A stretch of DNA of 22,361 nt from Acanthaster planci (Eukaryota; Echinodermata; Asteroidea; Valvatida; Acanthasteridae). The stretch covers positions 140,678 to 163,038 of the forward strand of contig NW_019091688.1 of NCBI RefSeq assembly GCF_001949145.1, read 5' to 3'. Both the position numbers and the translations under genes were made by a program. The stretch's first letter is position 1. Each line of letters opens with the position of its first letter. Below the pieces are notes generated by a model. The model made no database searches, had not been told where the DNA came from, and saw only the letters and a list, made by a program, of their open reading frames with translations. This document shows positions 1 through 9,700 of the stretch, one piece after another.

Positions 1-133
1 TTTCAGTCGCTGTTTGTGAGAAACTGTTGATGTCATTTACAGTTTCAAATGGAAGGACATCTGCATTAACAGCACAGGAGCTGTTGATGGTATCACAGCT
101 AGTAAACTGCTGGTGGAATTGCAGTTGTAAAGA
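1..133 (-). CDS. Possible partial exon at window edge
   Basis: On the minus strand an acceptor-like CTAAATTTCAG precedes a frame that stays open to the window edge (44 codons), giving a Ser/Thr/Asn/Gln-rich peptide beginning SLQLQFHQQFTSCD. Related short motifs (GTTGATG, ACAGTT) recur across 1-300, so this may instead be a degenerate repeat without a gene. No domain is recognised. Confidence 0.2.
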
Positions 134-490
134 CTGAAATTTAGTTGATGTTAATGCTCATGTAACTGTTGGTGTTGTTACAGTTGAAAGAAGGATGGAA
201 GTCGGAAATGGACATTGAGAAGTAAACAGCAAGCAAAAAGGTCTGATGGTGTTAAAGTAAATATGCAACTGCAGGTGGAGTCGCAGTTGAATTATGATGT
301 AATTGTGTTGCTGTTTCCATTCATTATAAACAACCTTAATTTGTATGTGAGTGCATGTTTGATTGTAGGTGTCATAATTGCAAGGGTTAGATCTTGAGAA
401 AATCCTGGTAAGGTGGAACACATCAGAATTTTAACAAGGCAATTCAGGAAGTTGCAATTTCTAACCAAACAAGCACACACATACTCAGTG

Positions 491-1066
491 TGTGCAGTTC
501 CTCTCAAAATAATGTTTAGTGCGGATCCATTATTTTTTTACCAGTTGGGCCTTTTTAAAGGTACAATTACTTTCGGATATTGGAAATTGTTGAAAAAACC
601 CTGAATTAGAAAATTATTTTACAGGATGGAAAATGTTTTATTGAAGATGATGTGTACCCATTAGCCCATCCTGGATCCATATTTTTTGTCACATCCGTAA
701 TTAAGGTCCATTGTTTTTAACTAGAACAGAAGTAATACCAAATAGAAGTGGAGCATCTGACTGACAAAGAAAATATATCATTATATATGACAGATGGTAG
801 TGCAGCTCTAAGTTGATTTTGCTTTTTACAGAATTGCCGTCTGTAATGGGAGATTTTTGAGATGTTGGTTGAGGCAGACATACAAGCCCATTTTACTAGT
901 TCTGAGCAGATGCCAGATGTTCTTGGTATGTATGTGTGGTTCAGAATGTGTTAACAATGGTGATAACAATGACAAAGGACCAGTATGTCTGCTCACACCA
1001 GCATCTCAAAAGTCTCCCATTACGGATGTGACTTCAACTAAACATTATTTTGAGAGGAACTGCACA
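491..1066. repeat. Interrupted inverted repeat
   Basis: 491-520 is an exact 30-base inverted match of 1037-1066. 688-701 matches 1019-1032 exactly (14 bases), and 842-888 matches about 977-1024 with few differences. The blocks are collinear, so one arm is compact and the other carries two insertions (521-687 and 702-841). The first insertion is flanked by similar GGATCCAT-ATTTTTT direct repeats. Confidence 0.75.
637..642 (-). promoter_or_regulatory. Candidate poly(A) signal of gene 1
   Basis: TTTATT on this strand reads AATAAA on the minus strand, about 620 bases past the gene 1 stop. A 3' UTR of that length is normal. It lies inside the interrupted inverted repeat, so it may belong to the repeat. 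Confidence 0.3.
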
Positions 1067-1263
1067 TTGTAAAAGAGGGATTTAATCTTGGCGCTGGGTG
1101 CAGCCAAGCTGCACCTCAGCAGTCTCCTGGCGCGGAGACTCTCCACCGCCACCAACAGGTGTAAGATGGCCAGGTGTGGCGGAAGGAGTGGTGGATCTGC
1201 TCTTCATGCGTTGCTGCTTTTCAAGAGCAGTTGTTGCGTCTCTGATAAGGTGATCTGGACTGT

Positions 1264-3744
1264 TCAGGAGATCACGGGATGGGTTATTGGAAACCACCCT
1301 TGTTTGAGTTGGAATCCTTGAGGCTCTTCCTGAGTGCTTCTGCCACTTAGACTTCTAGAATCTGGAACACGGTGCCCCATCTGCGATGAATTCAGGAGAT
1401 CTTGTGATGGTTTGTTTGATGTTGGTGACAATGGACTTGGTGTCCTCTGGGTGGGGAGAATCTTTGAGTCTCTTCCAGCACTCTCAGAAACACCGCCACA
1501 GGGACTCCTGGAACCTTGCACGGAGCCACCTGCTTCTGATGCAGACAAGAGATCACTCGATGGGCTGTTGAGGCCTGGTGGCACTTGACTTGGTGTCTTC
1601 TTCCCTCTTGGAATCAGTGAGGCTCTCCCTTGGGGACTGCTTGACATCCTAACCTGAGAGGTTGTTCTGTACACACGCTCTGTGTCTGCTCTGATCAGGA
1701 GATCACTGTTTGCTCGGTCTGTTGTCCTGTGGGTGGGAGAGCCTTTGCCAAGCGGTATCTGAAGTTGAACACCATTGGCCACATATGAGAGATCTGTTGA
1801 TGAACTGTTGGAAGCTTGCAGCATCAGACTCGGTGTCTTCTTCCCTCTTGGGGTCAGTGAGGCTCTTTCGTGAGAACTGCTTGAAGTCTTCAATTGGGAG
1901 GTGGGCCTGAACTTGTCATCTGCTGCAGGAACATCACTTTTTGCTTGGTGTGTAGTAATCGTCGAAGAGCCTTTGCCAAAAGGTCGTTGAGGATGACCTC
2001 TGTCTTGTTGGTTTAGGTCATCAGGTACATGTACCTTGGTGCTCCCTATCTTGGGAATCCTTGTTTGAGTGTTTTTCCTGCTTGGACTTTTTCGAGTGCA
2101 CTGAGACTCACTGGAAAAAGACCTTGTGCTCTGGTTGTCCAAGTGATCCAGAAAGCTACTGGAAGATGTTGATGCTGCTAGCAAGTGTGCACTCAAGACA
2201 GGAGTTATGTTATCAGTGGAGGACTGGATGGTTCTTGTTTGCATAATGGAAGATAGGTTGCCATCCAGTGCTCTGTCAGGTGAAGAAACTGTATGTTGAT
2301 CAGTTGGTACGTGTTCAGGAGAAAGATGTCCCAATGGCAGAACTCGCAGTTGGTCCCAAAGCTGCTGTTCTTGATTGCTGCTGTTCACAGCAGTAGGATG
2401 TTGCTGGAGTTCATCCAAAGGTTGGTTTTCCAGTGATAGTTGGTGTGTGACGCTGATTTCTCTGGTCACCTCGAAGTTGTCACCCATGGCACTTTCATCT
2501 GATCCTGGAAAGGATAACTGATCTGTGATGGTGGTAGATTCCATCTGATTTGCGACCACTGTACTTGGTCTTGCCTCAGCAAGCATGGCTAAGGATGTCT
2601 TTTGACTACGGGCCTGGCGGGCAGAGTTGACTCTGCGGGGTGCACCCTCACTTTTGATGGAGACATTATCTTTTCCTGAACGTTTCTGCCGCTTAGTACT
2701 CAGCTTGGAAGGGTCCAAACTATCAGCAGATGTGAGAGCAATGTTTGCATCCTTGCTTTCCACAGTAGTGGACTTCTGTTCTTTGCCATGGATGGATGGG
2801 GAAGAGGTTACAGACTGGGGTTCTTGGAATCTGACATGTCCTGGCTTCAGTTTGCCCAATGACTTGGATTCTATTGTGGAGTTGTCACATGATTTTGTTG
2901 GATGATTGGTAACACTTGAAGGATCTAGATCTGGGTCTTGCTTCTCAGCAGGCTGACTGTTGGAGTGGCTGCTCCCCTGAAGATGGCTTGTTATGGCGGC
3001 ACTGACAGAGGTGTTTGGTTTCTGTTGGCCACCTTTGTGAGGGAGGGAAGAGCTCTTTGATGCCTTCAACTTTTCAGCAGGGTTTGCTTTGTTCCTGTTG
3101 TTGCTGTTTGTTGCAGAAGTAGAAGACATTTGGGGAATTTTTGATGCCTGAGATTTTTTCGTGGCAGTCTGTTTGCTCTTGCTGCCGACAGCTTTGGAAC
3201 CGGTAGAGGTGCTGTTTAATTTGGTCTTCCTTGTCTTTGCATTGGCACACTCCTTACTATCAGCACCCTTTGCTGACTCTTTGAGTTTCAACATCCTGCT
3301 TGATGCATTGCGGGCTTTTGGCTCTATAGCAGGTTTCTTCTTGCTAGCAGTGGGAGACTTCTTGTGATTACTCCTTGAATTTTTTGTTTCTTTGGCAGGC
3401 TTCTTGGTCTTGTTTGTGCCGGACACTTGATTTTTTGACTTTGCATCTTTGTCTTTTCCACTGGCCTTCTTGTCCTTGTCCTGTTTGTCCTGTTTCTTGT
3501 GATCACTTTTTGACTTATTCGTATCCTTGGTGGGCTTCCTGCTATCAGCCAACTTGGTCTTGCTTTTGCTGGAGGCCTGTGTGTCCTTTTCCTTCTCTTT
3601 CCCACTGGCTTTCTTGACCTTGTCCAGTTTGTCCTTTTTCCCAAGAAGGGCCGTTCGACTTTTCTGGGATGCAGACTTGATGGCTGTTTTTATCTTGGAC
3701 ACAGCTGATGGTTTCTTTGATGGCTTGTCTTGTTCATTTTCAAT
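1264..3744 (-). CDS. Gene 1 exon 14: Lys/Ser-rich disordered tail
   Basis: 2481 bp including the TGA stop, phase 0 acceptor GCTTTTCCAG|ATTGAA, residues 534-1359. The first ~190 residues are Lys/Ser/Thr/Ala-rich with recurring KKASGK and S-x-HKK units, similar in composition to linker-histone tails or microtubule-binding linkers. The middle is Ser/Thr/Gln-rich. The last ~250 residues hold repeats of about 76 codons built around GKGS, RASL-P-RGKKTPS and S-x-DLL. A final degenerate unit is interrupted by a frame change just before the stop. Disorder and a nuclear, nucleic-acid or acidic-membrane partner are inferences from composition. Confidence 0.88.
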   Translation of the reverse strand: MENEQDKPSKKPSAVSKIKTAIKSASQKSRTALLGKKDKLDKVKKASGKEKEKDTQASSKSKTKLADSRKPTKDTNKSKSDHKKQDKQDKDKKASGKDKDAKSKNQVSGTNKTKKPAKETKNSRSNHKKSPTASKKKPAIEPKARNASSRMLKLKESAKGADSKECANAKTRKTKLNSTSTGSKAVGSKSKQTATKKSQASKIPQMSSTSATNSNNRNKANPAEKLKASKSSSLPHKGGQQKPNTSVSAAITSHLQGSSHSNSQPAEKQDPDLDPSSVTNHPTKSCDNSTIESKSLGKLKPGHVRFQEPQSVTSSPSIHGKEQKSTTVESKDANIALTSADSLDPSKLSTKRQKRSGKDNVSIKSEGAPRRVNSARQARSQKTSLAMLAEARPSTVVANQMESTTITDQLSFPGSDESAMGDNFEVTREISVTHQLSLENQPLDELQQHPTAVNSSNQEQQLWDQLRVLPLGHLSPEHVPTDQHTVSSPDRALDGNLSSIMQTRTIQSSTDNITPVLSAHLLAASTSSSSFLDHLDNQSTRSFSSESQCTRKSPSRKNTQTRIPKIGSTKVHVPDDLNQQDRGHPQRPFGKGSSTITTHQAKSDVPAADDKFRPTSQLKTSSSSHERASLTPRGKKTPSLMLQASNSSSTDLSYVANGVQLQIPLGKGSPTHRTTDRANSDLLIRADTERVYRTTSQVRMSSSPQGRASLIPRGKKTPSQVPPGLNSPSSDLLSASEAGGSVQGSRSPCGGVSESAGRDSKILPTQRTPSPLSPTSNKPSQDLLNSSQMGHRVPDSRSLSGRSTQEEPQGFQLKQGWFPITHPVIS

Positions 3745-6700
3745 CTGGAAAAGCCAGAGCCAGTAAAAAGATGATAAACACAAGGCCCATTTAATTCAGA
3801 AAAAGTGATGCATATGCACATGCGTTTGTTGTTTTGCAGAAAGAAACGTAAACATGTGTTAGGGGTTGGTTTCAAATTTAGGTGAAGAAAAAAAAAGGAG
3901 AGAATTTGAATTTTATTTGCAGATTTTGCAAGGGGAGATTTTTATTTTCAAAAACGCTGATGTGTTATATATCATGTTGGTTTTACTCACATTGTCAGTT
4001 TGAATGGCCATTTCACAAGTCTGAGTGGACATCTCAGAGGTTTGGCGTGCAAGGTTAACGCTTGAATTCTTCAGCCCATTCAATATGATGTTTGTCAGCT
4101 TGGCTGGGTCAACTGATGCAGTGCTGGAAATCTGTTGATTAAACAAATACGCTTCATCGAATTTAAGAGTCTTTAGTTACAACTTTATAAATGAATTCTG
4201 AATTCTTCCGTGCCAAAACCTGATTGTGTGCAGGCTTTTCACTTTAAACGCCCAAAATTAAAATACTTACCGCATCAGTGGGATTTGAGGCCATTTGCTC
4301 AGTAGCGATGGTGGCGAGCAAAATATCAACCATATCAGCAGCCTGCCGATCCAAGCTGTGTTGTTCCTCTTCCTCCTTTGTTTCATCGCAAGACTGTGAA
4401 GGCATTGCAGTAACCAATGGACATGTTTAATAATCTCTCAAGTTGGAACAATTTGGAAGTAGCAAATGAAAATTAAAAATGACCAAAGTAACACGTTTTA
4501 CGAGAACATCCAGTTTGAACCCTTCCTGTCATACACCTGTACCTAAATCTGAAGTACACTGTACCTTTAATCTTACTTCCAAAAGAGTAAAAGCTGACAC
4601 ATGGCTGCTTTTCTCATTAACTGAACAAAAGCTCTAGTTCTTGAAGTTTATAATCCTCAGTAAGTTTATCTTTTCTAGTTGTGCTTAATATTTTCATTCA
4701 AAAAAATAACAAGTGCCTCTTCATTTGACTTACCATCTGAACTGCTGTGGTGGTAGAAGCAGTTTGCAGGTCCTCCTGTGTGATACTTGCAAGACAGGCA
4801 TCCACAAGTTTAGCAGCCTCTATGTCCAGGCTGCTTGTCATCTGCTGCAGTACATCAACAGCCGAAATGTGAACAGGGAGTTTCATTTTTTGCTGTCACC
4901 TTGTATCAATGTTATTCTCTAATTAAACTCCTTGTTTCATGTATAGATCTGGGTCTGAGGTGTCTAACAATGTCCATTTATAGAGAAATTTCAATCATTT
5001 TCTATAGAGTACCAAAGTGACTACGTCACGCGCACAATTAGTGTGTAAAAGGCATTAGTGCGAGAATCAGCGCGTGAACCAACGCGCGCGTACTCGTTTG
5101 CATTCGTTTGCACTGCACTTTCTGGTTCACAGTGACGTCACACTTCGGTACTCTATTCTGTTCAATTTCAGTGTTTTGTTAACTCTAATTGCATTGCCCG
5201 GTTAAAGTACATGTATAACGACCCCTAATTTACAATTGACAAGGTCTCTTTCATCATTTGCTGCCAGGTGCTTTTAAAAATACTGTGCACACACACAGGA
5301 GATTTTCAAAATTTTCAGTTTTCAAAATTCTTCAACAATTCATCATTTCATTTCAATGGACGTTTAGACCCACACAAATGACTCTTTGGTGGCTACTCTA
5401 AGCTGACAGGCAACCTTCATTGACTCCTGAGTATATCTGAGTATATCAGGGCCTGCCGCTCTGTAAAGAGAGCCCAGAATTTCCTTTGTCCCCAGTGAAT
5501 GTGAGTGGCGTCTTTTCAAACGAGCTGGAATAGCGTGCAGCGGTGCTGTGTCACTCATCAATGGGGCACTGGAGCACTTTGTCCGCGGTGCTAATCTGTG
5601 GGCGCGCTATGCCCAAAACAGTGGTATACTGTAAAATTCCCAGCAGCAGGTCTTTTGTTCCGAGCACAGTCTTTTGTTAAACAGACCAGCTCTTTTGTCC
5701 CATATCGGGCACCCCAGCTAAACGGGGTTCTCCGGCAGCAAGTGGTTAAGCACATTCTGAAGTCGCTAATACATGTAATCAAAGGGACAGATTTGTAAAA
5801 TTTGAGCTAAAAGCCATATTAGCTTCGCATAATTGCTTACCATGTCAGCTGTCTCGATGATTGGAGCAGTAGTCCGTCCCTCAGACTGGAAGTCTGCTGT
5901 GACTTGGGCCAGGACAGAACTCACAACTTTTGCTGCCTCTTCAACCAGATTGGAAGGTGCCTCTGCTGACATGCCCACAGACTGTGAAGTATTGAAAGCA
6001 AGTCCTTTCTTTTAACTAAATTACATATTAAACTCTTCACCAGGCTTTGTTGAACACTGTTGGTGCCATGTGTGGGATATCACAATATTTATTATTGTGG
6101 CAGCATCTTTTTCAAGGTTTTGTGCTCTGTGGACATCATACAGTGTTTCAAATGCCAACTGTATACTACTAAATTTACTATTAAAATCTGTCATGCTGAT
6201 ATTTAAATGGAATTGGACAAGGAACGCACCATGACAGTAACTGTTGTAGAGGTGTCATCTTCGTCACTGTCTTCTCCCTCCAAGCTGGCGAAGACAGCAT
6301 CAACAAGATAAGCAGCCTCCTGCTCCAAGATGGCTGCCTGCTCTGCAGCGCTAATCTGTGACCATCAGAAAGGTCATGATTATTTTTATGGCATAACACC
6401 AAGATTTCATTTGTAGTTTTGCATTGCATGAGTTTGGTCGACCACACTTGAGGCTAATGTTGAAACATGGAAAATTAGTTTTGGTCAAGTCTTGAATTTA
6501 AAGTTGGATATTGCATATAAACTTGGTATATATATGCTACATTTGGGGAGTTGTCTCAATATGCCCTTGGGTTATTTATGCACATCTGTAAGGGCCTCAG
6601 GTTGACTTAATATGCTTGATGTTAACGACTTGCCTCATCATCAGCTGCTGTGTTAAGCACTTCCGACTGAGGTGCTTTTTCTTCATCTTTGTCCAGACCG

Positions 6701-9700
6701 GCAAAGACTGCCTTCACCAAGTTAGCAGCCTCCAGTTCCAGGCTGGAAGAGTCCTGTAGTATACCCAAAAAATTCCAGGGAAAGAGAAGATGAACATGAT
6801 GAAAACCAACAGATTAACGAATCTGAACGCTTGAAATATTTTAAATGTTTTAAAAGAATACTCTGCTTTTACATTTTATACACTTACTCGCAGATCTACA
6901 TTTGGTAAGGGTTTTCCAAAAGATTCCTACCTCATCAACAGTCTTGTCATCCTTCCCCTCATCACTGTCTTTGTCATGCTCGTCCTTGTCACCCTCCTTG
7001 TCATCTTCCTGGTCATGCTCGTCCTTGTCACCCTCCTTGTCATCTTCCTGGTCATGCTCGTCCTTGTCCTCCCCATCCTTGGTGCCCAGATCTTTCTCCA
7101 CGTTTGTCCGGCCCATGCTAGCTTCATTGTCAACCTCAGGGATGACAACGATTGGTGCCTGGAAGTGTAGATCAAGTTTTAAATTTTCTGCACATTCACC
7201 CTTTTTAATGTCATTGTTATCACTGTTATCATCATTATACTGTCAATGCTTCAACACATTTAGCACTGTCAAATGCATTATCACTGCCATACATCACTGC
7301 ATGTGTTATCACGCTGTCACCATAAATGCAACCTTTATGAGCAAAATGTTATGATCTTCTTGGACAAAAAAAAATGTGACTGACCTTAATTTGGGGGGTA
7401 GAAGTTGCTGGTTCATCCTTGGTGGTGTCCACACAGATGTCGGCTTCACCGACAATGATCAGTCTAGGCTCAACGGATGTGGAGCTGTTAGGACGCTCAG
7501 AGGCCAGAGTAGACTGTTTTAAAGGGTAACAATGGCAAGTATTATTAAAGAAGTTTCTGTGAAAAGATTCCTAGAAGCATTGTGCACCCCTTTGTGAGTA
7601 AAATGAGAATAAGAGGCAACATTGAAAGACTATTTGCAACATGCTTGTTGTTGAAGAGGCATGGTATATGATAAGCAGCAAGCATGACATAGGGTATCCT
7701 TAGCACAAACATTTCTGTGGAGTTGCATTTGGCCTCATGTGTTTGTACACAAAGCCCACATCATGAAGAGTTTATCGTCTTTGCAATTCAACAATACTCT
7801 GCAGTGTGTCAAGCATTTCAAAGCACTACAGATAAGAGAATGCAGTGCCATTCTGGTCTCAACATCAATATATTTATTTAGCTAAATGGAGTTCTCACGA
7901 AGAACAAGCTATAGCACACTGCATCTGTTACACAATCTGAAATTCTAAATAATGTTCAAAAAAGATTTCAAATAACAAGGAAAAACAGCCTCAAGAAGCA
8001 AATGTACCTGGTTGATCCCCAGGATGGCCTTCAGGTCCTCACTCTTGCTCACAGCATCGTCACCGATCACCTCGGCAACTGCATCAGTGATGGCAGCTGC
8101 GACAGAAGCATCAGTAGTCATCAATCCTGAGACTGACTTCATCTCCTTCTCTTCCTGTAAAGTTGAAGGATTAAAATCTGAACATCTCTAACCTTGTAAA
8201 TTTCAGCTGAGGTTGGAGTATTTGGATGCAATGTCTCATTTATTTAAAAAGTTATCCTTTAGGACAACAATATTGCTTTATGAAGAAATATTTAAACACC
8301 TTGTTGTGGGTGTTATTTAACATAAAAAATATCATGGCTAAATTGCAGTATTGCATCAATTGCACATTGCAGCTCCTGAAATCTAACTATCCTCAAAGTT
8401 TTGCTTTTATGTGAAGAATAACTCAAATCAGACCTTCTGGATTTCCTTAATAGAAGTATGCTCATTGGTCAGGGTTTGCTCGTTGGTGGTGGTGGTGGTA
8501 CGGGATTGCTCAGGGGTTTGCTCAGGGGTTTGCTCAGGGATTTGCTCGCTGGTAATGGCAGGCAGCTGGACCCCTCCTGCAGAGTCATAGAAAAATGTAG
8601 CTTTAATCAAAACACCCTTGGATTGGACATTTCAACAACAATCTTGTGTAAACCTTCACTTTTATCAAGCATTGGAATTCCATGGTTCATTCTCAAAATG
8701 AAAATCACTGTTACCAAGTACTGATAAAATAACATTTTTCAACTTCATGTATTAGTGCTGAGAAGTAAACATGGTGCAGGCACCATTTGCACCAGCAGAA
8801 CAATCGTTAGAAATCTTCATTTGACACTTTTACATACCAAGTCCAGCTACGGCCAGAGCCGCAGCTCTCAGCTCAGCATCTCCCTTAGCCTTGGTCTCAG
8901 CCAGGGCCTTTTCCAGCTTGGCCTTAGCCTGCAACGGGAAAGACGAAATAGTGAAGTCAAGACTAGGTTGGAAGCCAAAAGCTGGAATATGGAGATGGGG
9001 GGGGGTTCAATGTCTCTTGCACCATTTGGAGGTTAGATAAAGGGAAATTAAATTTGTTCAGCTTAGTAATGGAGGTCGCAGAGAGGTTGTCATTTTTTCT
9101 AAAGGCTTTGAGAGTTTTAATTCTGGTGTCTTCCTACGCTAAAATATCACTATCGATATATCAGTTACATGTAATTGCTCTTCCCACGGCCACATGGTAT
9201 AATCTCTTAGTCAAGTACATGTATGCTAGCATTTTTACCAAATGTAGATGTCTTGTCTAGAATAGAATACGGGGGACAAACAAATTGAGTGTAATCTCCT
9301 GTAAATTACAAACTGTAATGTGTCGGCATACCTTGATTTGCTTCTTCAAAGCACTCCTAGAAAGTTTCTGTTGCTCCTTGTTGGATCCTAGAAAGTACGT
9401 GAGAAAAAATTACCAGACTGTAGTGCTGGCTGATAAATCCTGTGTGCACTGTGCTAACCTGTTGGAGCATTTTCATTGACTGAGTGTGATCACCTGTGAC
9501 ATGTCGACACCCTGAACAGAGACTTCTGCTGCTGGAGCATTTAATAGTACCTAACAAATTCTGACTCACTTGGGACATGCTCAGAGGTGGATCCGGTGGA
9601 GGGGACACACACCCCCATTTCACCCTCCATCCCCCTTTTTCACCCAAAAAAATAAATAAATAAAAAAGATAGAACAAAGGGAGGGGGAAGAAAAAGAGGA

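Noticed and set aside
3161-3766. Several plus-strand open frames (3161-3367, 3375-3617, 3527-3766) with hydrophobic Leu/Phe/Cys-rich peptides
   Set aside because: They are antisense shadows of the Lys/Ser-rich exon 14; Lys codons read backwards give Leu/Phe codons.
5364-5798. Open frames on both strands in intron 10 of gene 1, considered as a further helix exon or a transposon fragment
   Set aside because: No helix motif, no matching phase-0 splice pair and no transposase or reverse transcriptase motif seen.
6902-7354. 150-codon plus-strand frame with Ser/Leu repeats
   Set aside because: It is the antisense of the acidic minisatellite in exon 7, with no independent support.
9332-9356. Alternative, shorter gene 1 exon 2 starting after the inner TTTCTAG
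   Set aside because: It would leave a phase that does not join exon 1; the outer acceptor at 9387 keeps the frame.
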